Of a DNA stretch of 64,000 nt, positions 1 to 8,794 are shown piece after piece. How positions within the stretch are numbered: position 1 is the first letter of the stretch; every line of letters starts with the position of its first letter. The stretch lies in NCBI RefSeq assembly GCF_029080175.1, contig NZ_JARFJC010000016.1. One strand, 5' to 3'. The DNA comes from Luteipulveratus flavus. GTDB lineage: Bacteria > Actinomycetota > Actinomycetes > Actinomycetales > Dermatophilaceae. The notes under the pieces were generated by a model, which did no database searches, was not told the DNA's origin, and saw nothing but the letters and a program-made list of their open reading frames with translations. The position numbers and the translations under genes were made by a program.

Positions 1-1193
1 ACGGACGCGGCCACGGCCGTCCCGTCGCCAGGCGTCGACTCCACGGCCAGCGTGCCGCTCAGCCCGGTCAGTCGCTCGCGCATCGCTCGGAGCCCGAAGC
101 CGCTGCCGTTGCTGCGGATCGGCGTGTCAGCCGGGTCGAAGCCGCGGCCGTCGTCCACGACGTCCAGCTGGGCGGCGTCGTCCTGGTAGGTGATGGTCAG
201 CGTCACCCGGTCGGCCGCCGCGTGCTGACGGACGTTGGCCAGCGCACCCTGCGCGATGCGCAGCAGCGCGACCTCGACGGCGGTCGGCAGCGCGCGCGGC
301 TCGCCGTCGATCACCAGGTCGGTGCGGATGCCGGTCTGCTCGTGCAGCCGGTCGAGCAGCCGCCCGAGCGCGGCGGGCAGCGGCGCCTCCTCCAGCTCGT
401 CGGGCGTGAGCGCCTGGACGACCGTTCGCGCGTCGGCCAAGCCGGTCGCGGCGGTGCGCTCGATCTGCTCGATGAGGCCGCGCAGCCGGACGGCGTCGCC
501 GGCCAGGCCAGCCCGCGACAGCAGCACGATCGAGGAGAACCCCTGGGCGAGGGTGTCGTGGATGTCGCGCGCCAGCCGTGAGCGCTCGGCGAGCACGCCG
601 GCCTGACGCTGGGCGACCGCGAGCTCGTCGTACGTGGAGAGCAGGTCGTCCCGGGCGACGGTGAGCTCGTGGACGAGCCGGCGGCGTTCCTCGCTCTCAT
701 CGCGCAGCCGGCTGTAGACCCACGCCACCCCGATCGCCACCAGCGCCCCGAAGGACGGACCGATGACCCGCGCGGCGGCGCTGCCCCCGTCGCCGTCGGC
801 CAGCTGGACCGCGATGACGACGACGGTGATCGCCGCGACGACCAGCAGTGCGGGTACCCGCGGCAGCAGGTGCAGCACCAGGAAGAACAGCGCGAACGCC
901 ACCCAGCTCAGCTCCGCGCTCAGCAGGACCGCGACGCCCCACAGACCCACGAGCCCGAGGACCCAGACCCGGCCGACCAGCGGTCGGGCACCGGGGGCGG
1001 CCACCAGGCCGACGGCGTACCAGAGGGCGATGGCGGCGCAGGCCAGGACGACCCAGGGCAGGTGGTCGCCGACCTGGACGGCCCGGACGGTGCCGACCGC
1101 CAGCAGCAGCACGAACAGCACGTGCATCGCCAGCTGCATGCTGCGGATCACCGGGCTGCTGCCGGTGACGCCGGGCCGGTGCGGGGTGCTCAT
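1..1193 (-). CDS. NarL-family sensor histidine kinase (3' end cut by window edge)
   Basis: Translating the minus strand from the ATG at 1193 gives one open frame to the window edge (397 codons, only the last few residues missing). The N-terminal part has about five to six hydrophobic segments (for example LAMHVLFVLLLAVG, FALFFLVLHLL, LLVVAAITVVVIAV). A HisKA_3 dimerisation segment follows with the phospho-acceptor His212 in LARDIHDTLAQG. The HATPase domain shows DDGRGFDP and GFGLRAMRERL. This is the architecture of membrane-bound sensor kinases paired with LuxR-type regulators; any partner would lie beyond the left edge. It is divergent from an HrtBA-like exporter, as in chrSA/hrtBA haem-response loci of corynebacteria, so haem sensing is a reasonable but unproven inference. 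Confidence 0.9.
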   Translation of the reverse strand, partial: MSTPHRPGVTGSSPVIRSMQLAMHVLFVLLLAVGTVRAVQVGDHLPWVVLACAAIALWYAVGLVAAPGARPLVGRVWVLGLVGLWGVAVLLSAELSWVAFALFFLVLHLLPRVPALLVVAAITVVVIAVQLADGDGGSAAARVIGPSFGALVAIGVAWVYSRLRDESEERRRLVHELTVARDDLLSTYDELAVAQRQAGVLAERSRLARDIHDTLAQGFSSIVLLSRAGLAGDAVRLRGLIEQIERTAATGLADARTVVQALTPDELEEAPLPAALGRLLDRLHEQTGIRTDLVIDGEPRALPTAVEVALLRIAQGALANVRQHAAADRVTLTITYQDDAAQLDVVDDGRGFDPADTPIRSNGSGFGLRAMRERLTGLSGTLAVESTPGDGTAVAAS

Positions 1194-1349
1194 CGATCCC
1201 GACGGTAGCCACGAGGCGGCCTCGGCGCCTCCTCGCGGCATCCATCGAACGGTTGACCCGTGGTCCCACCCGTCGCGCGATGGCAGATCTTTGCGGACGC
1301 GGTGCCATGGAGTGGTCACCAACCACGCTGTCACGCAAAGGGGTCCTGC

Positions 1350-2405
1350 ATGTTCCTCGCGGTCCGCGACCTGCGGTTCGCCAAGGGTCGGTTCGCTCTG
1401 ATGGGGGCGGTCGTCGGGCTCATCAGCCTGCTCGTCGTCCTCCTGACCGGCCTCACCGCCGGCCTGTCCCGGCAGAGCACCTCCGCCATCACCTCGCTGC
1501 CCGGCGACCGCGTCGCGTTCTCGACGCCCGCCGCGGGCGAGAGCGCGTCGTACGCCTCCAGCCGGCTCTCCCCGTCGGCGCGGGACACCGCGGCCCGACA
1601 GCCGGGCGTCACCGACGCGGCGTCGCTGACGCTCGCGCCCGGCCGGGTCGAGGCCGGTGGCAGGCAGGCGGCGGTGACCCTCTTCACCGCGGAGCCGGGC
1701 TCGTTCGTGGCCCCCGCCGGACTGTCCGCCGACCGGGTCGCGGTCGGTGAGGACCTCGCGCGCGACCAGGGGCTGGCGACCGGCGACACCGTCCGGATCG
1801 GCGGCCGTTCCTACGCCGTCGCCGACGTCGTGCCGGACGCGTCGTACAACCACACGCCGGTCGTGTGGGCGCCGCCGTCCGCGCTCGCAGGAACCGCCGG
1901 GGGAGGGTCGGTGCTGGTGCTGCGGACGGGGTCGGGGTTCGACCAGGGCGGGTTCGAGCGGGCCGTCGGCGCGCGCGTCATGACGGTCGGCGACTCGGTC
2001 TCGGCGGTCGGCTCCTACACCGCGGAGAACGGTTCGCTGACGCTGATGCGGGTGCTCCTGATGGCGGTCAGCGCCCTGGTCGTCGGGGCGTTCTTCACCG
2101 TCTGGACCATCCAGCGCACGCCGGACCTCGCGGTCCTCAAGGCGATCGGCGCGCGGACCGGCTACCTCGTCCGGGACGCCCTCAGCCAGGCGCTCGTCCT
2201 CCTGGTCGTCGGCGGCGGCGTGGGGACGCTGCTGGCCGCAGCCCTCGGCCGCCTCGCCGCGCGGTCCGTGCCCTTCGTCGTCGACGCCTCGACGACCCTC
2301 GTCCCCCTGCTGATGCTCGTGGCGGTCGGCCTCGTCGGCGCTGCCGGCGCGCTGCGACGCATCGCGACCGTCGACCCGATCACCGCCCTGGGAGCCGCCC
2401 GATGA
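1350..2405 (+). CDS. ABC transporter permease, FtsX/HrtB-like
   Basis: 351-aa membrane protein with one N-terminal helix (about residues 12-35), a ~210-residue extracytoplasmic domain and three C-terminal helices (from LLMAVSALVVGAFFTVW onward). This topology and length are those of the HrtB/DevC branch of FtsX-type permeases, which export small hydrophobic compounds such as haem. The start at 1350 is preceded by AAAGGGG at a good distance and begins MFLAVRDLRFAKGRF, typical of the family; earlier in-frame codons give an implausible leader. Its stop overlaps the ATG of the ATPase gene by 4 bp, so the two form one operon and presumably one exporter. Confidence 0.88.
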   Translation: MFLAVRDLRFAKGRFALMGAVVGLISLLVVLLTGLTAGLSRQSTSAITSLPGDRVAFSTPAAGESASYASSRLSPSARDTAARQPGVTDAASLTLAPGRVEAGGRQAAVTLFTAEPGSFVAPAGLSADRVAVGEDLARDQGLATGDTVRIGGRSYAVADVVPDASYNHTPVVWAPPSALAGTAGGGSVLVLRTGSGFDQGGFERAVGARVMTVGDSVSAVGSYTAENGSLTLMRVLLMAVSALVVGAFFTVWTIQRTPDLAVLKAIGARTGYLVRDALSQALVLLVVGGGVGTLLAAALGRLAARSVPFVVDASTTLVPLLMLVAVGLVGAAGALRRIATVDPITALGAAR

Positions 2406-3085
2406 GTACCGCCCTGTCCCTCAGCGACGTCACCGTCACCTACCCCGACGGCGACCGCCGCCTCACCGCGCTCGACGCCGTCTCGCTCGACGTCGCCGCC
2501 GGCGAGATGGTCGCCGTGGTGGGGCCGTCCGGCTCCGGGAAGTCCACCCTGCTCGCGGTCGCCGGGCTCCTGCTGACGCCCGACAGCGGTCGCCTCGAGA
2601 TCGCCGGGCAGGACGTCACCGGCCTGGGTCGGGGCCGCGCCGCCGACGTGCGGCGTACGTCGCTCGGCCTGGTGTTCCAGCAGTCCAACCTCATCGCCTC
2701 GCTCACCGCCCGCGAGCAGCTGGAGATGGTGGCTCGCCTCGCCGGCCGGCACGGCGCGCCGGTACGAGCGCGCGCCGACGAGCTGCTCGATGCGGTCGGG
2801 CTGACCGAGGCGGCGGACCGGCGTCCGCACCAGCTCTCGGGAGGGCAGCGCCAACGGGTCGGCATCGCCCGGGCGCTGATGAACGACCCCGCGCTGCTGC
2901 TCGTCGACGAACCCACCTCCGCGCTGGACCGCGAGCGCGGCGCTGCGGTGGTGGACCTGCTCGCCCGCGTCACCCGGGAACGCGCCGTCGGGACCGTGAT
3001 GGTCACCCATGACCGGACCACCCTCGATGCGACACACCGGGCGATGGAGATGGTCGACGGGCGACTGGCGGCGCTCGTTCCGTAA
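2402..3085 (+). CDS. ABC transporter ATP-binding protein, HrtA/MacB-like
   Basis: 227-aa ATPase of the LolD/MacB/HrtA type. Walker A is GPSGSGKST (residues 41-49), the signature is LSGGQRQR, Walker B is LLLVDEP, and the H-loop is in VMVTHDR. The ATG overlaps the permease stop codon (ATGA), showing translational coupling. It should energise the FtsX-like permease encoded just upstream; together they form a two-component exporter. The substrate cannot be read from the sequence; haem is suggested only by the HrtB-like partner and the divergent sensor kinase. Confidence 0.9.
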   Translation: MSTALSLSDVTVTYPDGDRRLTALDAVSLDVAAGEMVAVVGPSGSGKSTLLAVAGLLLTPDSGRLEIAGQDVTGLGRGRAADVRRTSLGLVFQQSNLIASLTAREQLEMVARLAGRHGAPVRARADELLDAVGLTEAADRRPHQLSGGQRQRVGIARALMNDPALLLVDEPTSALDRERGAAVVDLLARVTRERAVGTVMVTHDRTTLDATHRAMEMVDGRLAALVP

Positions 3086-3095
3086 CGTGTCGGCC

Positions 3096-4085
3096 ATGAG
3101 CTCGGGGAGAGGGACTGCAACCACGACGCGCCGTACGGCCCTGCTCGGGGCGGCCGGACTGATCGGACTCACCGCCTGCCAGCGGAGCGAGCCGTCCTCG
3201 TCGCCCACCAGCGTGGCGCCCGCAGGCGGCGGTGCCGGGCCGGCGGGCACGACGCCCCCGCCGAGCACGACGAGCACCCCGCCGCCGCTCCCGCAGCTGC
3301 CCCGCGGCGGCCGCACGATCCTCCCCGCGCACCGGCTCTTCGGCTACTGCGGCTCGCCGGCCTCACCGGCGCTCGGGCGACTCGGCATCGGCGACCTCGA
3401 CGAGCGGGTGGAGGAGATGCTCACCCGCTCGACGCCGTACGCGTACGGCCGGCCGGTCCTGCCCGTCCTGGAGCTCATCGCGACGCTGGTCCACCCGGTC
3501 CCGGGCGCCGACGGGAAGTTCCGCTCCTGGGTCGCCGACTCCGTCGTGGACACCTACCTCGCCGCCGCGCGTCGGCACCGGGCGCTGCTCGTGCTGAACA
3601 TCCAGCCCGGGCGCGCCCGGTTCATCGACGAGCTGCGGCACTGGGAGCGCTACCTCGTCCAGCCCGACGTGGGCGTCGCACTGGACCCGGAGTGGGCGGT
3701 CCAGCCCGGCCAGGTCCCCGGTCGGGTGTTCGGCAGCACCACCGGTCAGGCGCTCGACGTGTGCGCGGCGTACCTCTCCGGGCTCGTCGCCGAGCACCGG
3801 CTGCCGGAGAAGCTGATGATCTACCACCAGCTGCACCTGTCCATCGTGCGCAACGAGGCGGCGCTGAAACAGCACCCCGGCGTCGCCCTGGTGAAGTCGA
3901 TCGACGGGATCGGCCGGCGGGACTGGAAGATCAAGGCGTACGACAACATTCGCGCGCAGACGCCGGCGTCGGTGCACAGCGGGTTCAAGCTCTTCTACGA
4001 GGAGGACGAGCGGTACGGCCCGCTGATGACGCCCGCCGAGGTGATGGCGCTGAGCCCGCAGCCGGAGTATGTGCTGTTCGAGTGA
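3096..4085 (+). CDS. Putative lipoprotein of unknown function, possibly Tat-exported
   Basis: 329 aa. The N-terminus has an Arg-Arg pair (TTTRRTALLGAAGLIGLTAC) and a lipobox-like LTAC, so export and lipid anchoring are likely, possibly through the Tat route. A Ser/Thr/Pro/Gly-rich linker (about residues 25-75) leads into a ~250-residue globular domain with acidic and aromatic motifs such as VALDPEWAVQPGQVP and SGFKLFYEEDERYGPLM. The domain may be a TIM-barrel type fold, but I do not recognise a named family and assign no function. The start at 3096 lies 10 bp after the ATPase stop and puts the signal sequence at the N-terminus. Confidence 0.75.
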   Translation: MSSGRGTATTTRRTALLGAAGLIGLTACQRSEPSSSPTSVAPAGGGAGPAGTTPPPSTTSTPPPLPQLPRGGRTILPAHRLFGYCGSPASPALGRLGIGDLDERVEEMLTRSTPYAYGRPVLPVLELIATLVHPVPGADGKFRSWVADSVVDTYLAAARRHRALLVLNIQPGRARFIDELRHWERYLVQPDVGVALDPEWAVQPGQVPGRVFGSTTGQALDVCAAYLSGLVAEHRLPEKLMIYHQLHLSIVRNEAALKQHPGVALVKSIDGIGRRDWKIKAYDNIRAQTPASVHSGFKLFYEEDERYGPLMTPAEVMALSPQPEYVLFE

Positions 4086-4229
4086 GTGCCGCCCGGATGA
4101 CGTCCGCCTGAGGGCGTTGACCGGAGCCGGACCGAGGTTTTGCCGGGACCTGACCTCAGCCTTTCCGGCACCAGGACGGAACGCTCGTACGGTCGTCCGA
4201 TCAGTCTCTCGATCAGGACGGATCACCAC

Positions 4230-5018
4230 ATGTCGAGCACGAGCAAGCGCATGCGTCTGGCGATGGTCGCCACCGCCGGGACGGTCGCGACGTTCGCGGC
4301 GGTCGGGTCGGCGTACGCGGTCGATGGCCCCCAGCCGATCGTCGGCGGGGAGATCGCGCACACGGCGGACGCACCCTGGGCCATCCAGATGGCGAACGTG
4401 AACTCGCCCGCGTCCAGCGGTGAGTACTGCGGCGGCACGCTCGTCGCGGCGAACAAGGTGGTGACCGCCGCGCACTGCGTCGAGGGCACGTCGACGTCGG
4501 AGTGGACGGCCGTGCAGGGGCGCGACGACCTGAACGACTCCAGCACCGGCAAGGAGTCGAAGATCACCGACATCTGGTACGACCCCGCGTACGGGAACGG
4601 CGCCCACGACGTCGCGGTCGTCACGCTGGCCACCCCGTTCGACGGCGTCGCGACGCTGCCGCTGAACCAGGACACCTCCGTCGGCGAGAGCGGCTCGACC
4701 GCCACGGTCTACGGCTGGGGTGACACCGAGGGCACCGGCCCGGCGGACACCTTCCAGAAGGTCGACGTGCCCCTGATGGGCGACGCGACCTGCGGCTCGG
4801 CGTACGGCGGCGAGTACGTGGGCGCGGGCGAGATCTGCGCCGGGTACGACGAGGGCGGCAAGGACTCCTGCCAGGGCGACAGCGGCGGTCCGCTCGTCCT
4901 CGGCGGCAAGCTGATCGGCGTCGTCTCCTGGGGCAACGGCTGCGCGGACGCCGGCAACCCGGGCGTCTACTCCGAGGTCGCGACGTACTACGACGAGCTG
5001 ACGGCGCAGATCGGCTGA
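4230..5018 (+). CDS. Secreted trypsin-like serine protease (S1 family)
   Basis: 262 aa with a Sec-type signal peptide (to about SAYA, residue 30), a very short propeptide (VDGPQP) and the mature N-terminus IVGG at residue 37. The triad is His82 (TAAHC), Asp127 (HDVAVV) and Ser218 (GDSGGP). Asp212, six residues before the nucleophile, is at the S1-pocket position and predicts cleavage after Arg/Lys. Six cysteines fit three disulphides. The Pro-IVGG junction resembles streptomycete trypsins, whose propeptide ends in Pro rather than a basic residue. It is monocistronic and is followed by strong hairpins. Confidence 0.93.
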   Translation: MSSTSKRMRLAMVATAGTVATFAAVGSAYAVDGPQPIVGGEIAHTADAPWAIQMANVNSPASSGEYCGGTLVAANKVVTAAHCVEGTSTSEWTAVQGRDDLNDSSTGKESKITDIWYDPAYGNGAHDVAVVTLATPFDGVATLPLNQDTSVGESGSTATVYGWGDTEGTGPADTFQKVDVPLMGDATCGSAYGGEYVGAGEICAGYDEGGKDSCQGDSGGPLVLGGKLIGVVSWGNGCADAGNPGVYSEVATYYDELTAQIG

Positions 5019-5026
5019 CCAGACCA

Positions 5027-5058
5027 GCCCGGGGCCGTGGTGGGTCCCGGCCCCGGGC
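5027..5058 (+). terminator. Hairpin after the trypsin-like protease gene
   Basis: A perfect 11-bp GC inverted repeat, GCCCGGGGCCG / CGGCCCCGGGC, with a 10-nt loop begins 8 bp after the protease stop. There is no T tract, as is common for high-GC terminators. A second, looser inverted repeat (CGAACGGCC at 5068-5076, GGCCGTTCG at 5107-5115) follows. Confidence 0.7.
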
Positions 5059-5136
5059 TCACAGCGACGAACGGCCTCGCGGACACTTCCCCCCTTTCGG
5101 TCCAGGGGCCGTTCGCCGTGTCCCAGGTGCTTCGGC

Positions 5137-5204
5137 GATCGAACTGCGTTTGATGTTCCTGACCCTGTTCGAACTGAGTCAGGAACACCGAACGCAGTTC
5201 GATC
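5137..5204. repeat. 68-bp near-perfect palindrome between convergent genes
   Basis: The outer arms are GATCGAACTGCGTT (5137-5150) and its exact reverse complement (5191-5204). The inner arms are TGTTCCTGAC (5154-5163) and GTCAGGAACA (5178-5187). Between them lie TGA and CCG, which leave one true mismatch plus a G-U pair in RNA. The result is a 27-position stem with a 14-nt loop, CCTGTTCGAACTGA. It sits between the convergent protease and bpa genes and could be a bidirectional terminator or a remnant of a small palindromic element. Confidence 0.75.
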
Positions 5205-5222
5205 CGAACGGTGGGCGGTTGC

Positions 5223-5822
5223 TCAGAGGTACTGGCCGGTGGGACCCGTCTCGTCCTGGCCCGGACCCGGCTGCTGACCCGGCATCCCGGGGACGGTCGG
5301 CATCCCACCGGGGCCGCCGGAGTGACCCATCGGCAGTCCGCGCCGCATCGCCTGGAGCTGCGCCTGGGCGGCCATCTGCTGGGCGACGATCGCGGTCTGG
5401 ATGCCGTGGAACAGCCCCTCCAACCAGCCGACCAGCTGAGCCTGGGCGATGCGCAGCTCGGCGTCGGACGGGGCCTGCTCCTCGCTGAACGGCAGGGCGA
5501 TCCGCTCCAGCTCCTCGACCAGGTCGTCGGAGAGCCCGTCCTTCAGCTCGGCGATCGAACGCCGGTGGATGTCGGCCAGCCGCTTGCGGCCCGCGTCGTC
5601 CAGCGGCGCGTTGCGGACCTCCTCCAGCAGCTGCTTGATCATCGACCCGATGCGCATCACCTTCGCCGGCTGCTCGACCTGGTCGGCGGGGTTCTGCCGG
5701 TCGTCCTCCTCGCCCTCCGCGGGCGGCGGCGCGGCCACGCCCATGCCGTCCGGGGTGACCACCACGATCCGCTGCTGCTCGTCCTGCTTCTGCTCCGGCT
5801 GCTGGGACTCGTCGTTCGACAT
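5223..5822 (-). CDS. bpa: Bacterial proteasome activator Bpa/PafE
   Basis: 199 aa. The core LVEQPAKVMRIG-type segment (here QVEQPAKVMRIGSMIKQLL) and SDAELRIAQAQLVGWLEGLF match the DUF2587/Bpa family closely. The C-terminus GQYL is the docking motif that inserts into the 20S proteasome alpha-ring. Bpa forms an ATP-independent dodecameric ring that opens the proteasome gate for unfolded substrates, in the cytoplasm. The start at 5822 (MSNDES) has AAGGATGG upstream. The N-terminal acidic/Gln-rich stretch and the Gly/Pro/Met-rich linker before GQYL are longer than in the mycobacterial protein. No proteasome genes are in the window. Confidence 0.95.
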   Translation of the reverse strand: MSNDESQQPEQKQDEQQRIVVVTPDGMGVAAPPPAEGEEDDRQNPADQVEQPAKVMRIGSMIKQLLEEVRNAPLDDAGRKRLADIHRRSIAELKDGLSDDLVEELERIALPFSEEQAPSDAELRIAQAQLVGWLEGLFHGIQTAIVAQQMAAQAQLQAMRRGLPMGHSGGPGGMPTVPGMPGQQPGPGQDETGPTGQYL

Positions 5823-5871
5823 GACCCCATCCTTACCCACGGTCCACGACCTCGACGCGGTGACAGACGTA

Positions 5872-5956
5872 CGCCGAGAGGCCCACCACCGCCCGAGAGG
5901 CCTACCGATCACGGGCGGATCGGTAGGCCTCTCGGCGGACGCTGGGCCTCTCGGCG
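5872..5956. terminator. Nested double hairpin upstream of bpa / downstream of ABC permease
   Basis: The inner hairpin has an 18-bp perfect stem (CCGAGAGGCCTACCGATC at 5893-5910, its complement at 5918-5935) with loop ACGGGCG. It is nested inside an outer 14-bp perfect pair (CGCCGAGAGGCCCA at 5872-5885, complement at 5943-5956). All four arms share GCCGAGAGGCC or its complement. It lies 21 bp past the stop of the minus-strand permease gene, so termination of that operon is the simplest role; it also precedes bpa on the same strand. Confidence 0.7.
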
Positions 5957-5976
5957 TTCGCCTGCGGGTGGGACCG

Positions 5977-8793
5977 TCAGTCCAGCCGGCGGCTCAGGAC
6001 CGGCGGACGGGTGCGTACAGCGGCGGCGGCCAGCAGCGCGGCGAGCGCCGGCACCCCGATCACCACACCGGACAGCTCGAGCCACGGGATCACCAGCACC
6101 GTGCCCGACCGCATGCCGGCGCCCGTCACTGGGCCGGCGTCCGTCAGCGGGTACGTCGCCGCCACCCCCGGTACGACGCCGACCAGCAGCCCGACCACGC
6201 CGCCGACGAGCCCGATCACCGCCGCCTGGCACGCGGCGATGCTGCGACGGGTACGACCGCTCGCACCGACCGAGGCCAGCGTGGTCTGGTCGGCCCGGCT
6301 CTCGGCGTACGTGAGGGCCGCCGTGATCAGCGTGACCAGCAGCATGATCAGGCCCATCGCGAGCACCATGAGGCGGATGATCTGGGTGACCGGGTCGTTC
6401 GGACCGCGCTCGACCGAGAAGTACGCCGAGTCGGGCGCGCGGTCGACGATCGCGCTCTCCAAGCCTGCGGAGAGGCCGCCCGGTGCCGAGACCAGCAGCC
6501 GGCTGGGTGTCGTGGGCCAGCCGTACCGACGAGCCGTCTCCGGCGTGACGATCAGTCCCCAGCCGCTCTGCAGCAGCGGTGAGCCCATCCCTGGGGTCAC
6601 ATGGATCGCGTCGAGGGCCACCTGCTGGGTCGGCCGGAACGCTTGGGCGGTGCCGTCGCGGTACGTCGCCGTGCCGCTCACCAGCCGAGTCACCGACTCC
6701 TGAGGAGAAGCGCTCCCCGACGCCTTGCCGTACGGCGCGCCGATGTGCAGGACGAGAGCACCACCGCGCTCCAGCCGCGCACGTTGGGAGCCGGACAGAC
6801 CCGCGTACGCCTGAGCAAGTCCGGCGGGCATGGTGGCGATCGTGTTGGGAAACTCTGTGGAGCTCGGCGCGACGCACGGTTCGATGCCCGTGAGGATCTG
6901 CACCGGAGTGCACCCGTGCTGCGACACGACCACCGCCGGTCGGTCGCCGTCGCCACCGGAAGTACGTGCCGGGACGGCGACGGTACCGGTCTGGCCGGCG
7001 GCCGGCGTCTCGACCGCGGGTGCTGAGGGCTGCCCGATCGTCGACACCGCCTCCACGGTGACGTTCGGGGCCTGCTTCCGGGCGATCGCCGCCATCTCGT
7101 TCATGGCCGCGGGCGTGCCAGACGCGTACCCGTACCCCAGGGGAGCCCCCGGCACGTAGTCCAGCCGCGCCTGCTTCCCGTCGCTCGTGCCGGAGATGGC
7201 CAGCGCCGTGGTCAGGGCGACCACCGCCAGCAGTGCGGTCACCCCGGACACCGACCGTCCGCGCTGGCGGCCGACGTCCCGGGTCGCGATGCGGGCGCTG
7301 AGCGGGAGCCAGCGTGCGGCCCGACCCACCGTCGACATGACCCACGGCAGACCCATCACGGCCCCGGCGAACAGGGCGAAGGCGGCGACGGCGACCAGGA
7401 CCTCGCGGTGGTCGCCACCCGTACCGCGGACGACCTTGATCATCACCACCCCGCCGCCGGCCGCCGTGGCGAGACCGAGCAGCGGCCAGCCGACGCGTAC
7501 CCGCCGCGGCGACACCTGCCCGCGCAGCACCTGGACGAGGCTGGTCCGACTCGCGCGGATCGCCGGGACGAGCGCCGCGGCCACCGCCGCGACCGTCCCG
7601 ACCAGGACCAGGCCGGCGCCGTACGACCAGCGCAGGTCGAGCGGTCCCCACTCGGAGTCCGGGCGCTGCGCCTGGATGACCTTGATGGCCGCGAACCCGA
7701 GCGCGCCTCCGGCGAGCACAGCGAGCGAGGAGGAGAAGGTGCCCAGGACGAGTGCGCGAGCGAGGACGTACCGGCGCAGCATCGCGCGGGTCGCGCCGTT
7801 GCTGCCGACCTGACCGAGCGCATGCCGGTCCCGAGCGCCGCCCGAGGTGAAGGCAGGCCCCGCCATCAGGGCGGTCAGCAGGACGAGACCGGCGATCAGC
7901 AGGGTGATGACGAGCCGGTCCTGCCCGGACGACAGGTCGGTTCCGAGCTCGGCCGGTGTCTGCGCCGTGTCGGGGTGGTGGAGGACGTACCGGCTCACCA
8001 CGATTCCGCCGTACCGGTTGAGCTCCTGCACGTCAGCCCAGGTCACCGGGCCGGGACGGTCGAGGAGGTATTCCCCGGAGGCGTCCGTCGCGCTCGGTAG
8101 CCCGACCAGGTCGTCCTGCTGGGCGGTCGCCGTGCCGACGACGTGCAGGACGCGGGTCTTGGCGCCCTCGGAGACGTCGATGTCGCCCGACGTCGGGATG
8201 CCCGCGCGTTCGCCGCGCGGCGAGACGAGCACCTCGTCGTCGGCCGTCGGCCAGCGACCCGAGGTGAGGGTCGCCATGCCTCGGTACGCGTGGTCGCGGC
8301 CATCGATGCCGAGAACGGACGCTCGTGGCCGGCGCTCGCCGAGGTCGACCCGTAGCTCGGCGCGTCCGCGGGGGACGACGTGGCCGCCGGTGACCCGCTC
8401 GATGGACGCGGCGGTCGGGATGACGGCGCCGGTCCCGTCCGTGGGCTGCGCGCGCTGGCCGGGGAACAGCGCTGCCTTCGGGTCACCGGGCAGGTTGCCC
8501 GCGATGAACCCCGCGCCGTCCTGGATCATGCGCGAGCCCGAGCCGTCGAACCTCAGGAGCGCCTGCGAAGCGCCCATGTCGCGGGTGATGGTCTCGCGCG
8601 GCGAGGCGTCCTGGGTGAACAGGATGGTCGCGCCGGCCGACACGACGAGGGTGGGCAGACCCACCAGCAGGGCGACCAGGAGTGTCCGGCCCCAGTGGCG
8701 GCGGGCGTCGCGGCGAGCGAGCCGGACCATCAGCCGCCAGCTGCTCCACCACGACATCCGACCGGTCGACGTGAGCTCCCCCGAGCTGTCCAC
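5977..8793 (-). CDS. Large FtsX-like ABC transporter permease
   Basis: 938-aa integral membrane protein. One helix lies near residues 38-60 and is followed by a long extracytoplasmic region. A helix bundle (LVITLLIAGLVLLTALM onward) and a second FtsX unit at the C-terminus (IIRLMVLAMGLIMLLVTLITAAL, then AVIGLVGGVVGLLVGVV) complete it. This two-unit layout is typical of actinobacterial MacB/BceB-like permeases. The GTG at 8793 has AGGAG 7 nt upstream and begins one base after the ATPase stop. It forms an operon with the ATPase and the PadR regulator. The substrate is unknown; antimicrobial-peptide or lipid export is only a family-level guess. Confidence 0.88.
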   Translation of the reverse strand: MDSSGELTSTGRMSWWSSWRLMVRLARRDARRHWGRTLLVALLVGLPTLVVSAGATILFTQDASPRETITRDMGASQALLRFDGSGSRMIQDGAGFIAGNLPGDPKAALFPGQRAQPTDGTGAVIPTAASIERVTGGHVVPRGRAELRVDLGERRPRASVLGIDGRDHAYRGMATLTSGRWPTADDEVLVSPRGERAGIPTSGDIDVSEGAKTRVLHVVGTATAQQDDLVGLPSATDASGEYLLDRPGPVTWADVQELNRYGGIVVSRYVLHHPDTAQTPAELGTDLSSGQDRLVITLLIAGLVLLTALMAGPAFTSGGARDRHALGQVGSNGATRAMLRRYVLARALVLGTFSSSLAVLAGGALGFAAIKVIQAQRPDSEWGPLDLRWSYGAGLVLVGTVAAVAAALVPAIRASRTSLVQVLRGQVSPRRVRVGWPLLGLATAAGGGVVMIKVVRGTGGDHREVLVAVAAFALFAGAVMGLPWVMSTVGRAARWLPLSARIATRDVGRQRGRSVSGVTALLAVVALTTALAISGTSDGKQARLDYVPGAPLGYGYASGTPAAMNEMAAIARKQAPNVTVEAVSTIGQPSAPAVETPAAGQTGTVAVPARTSGGDGDRPAVVVSQHGCTPVQILTGIEPCVAPSSTEFPNTIATMPAGLAQAYAGLSGSQRARLERGGALVLHIGAPYGKASGSASPQESVTRLVSGTATYRDGTAQAFRPTQQVALDAIHVTPGMGSPLLQSGWGLIVTPETARRYGWPTTPSRLLVSAPGGLSAGLESAIVDRAPDSAYFSVERGPNDPVTQIIRLMVLAMGLIMLLVTLITAALTYAESRADQTTLASVGASGRTRRSIAACQAAVIGLVGGVVGLLVGVVPGVAATYPLTDAGPVTGAGMRSGTVLVIPWLELSGVVIGVPALAALLAAAAVRTRPPVLSRRLD

Positions 8794-8794
8794 G

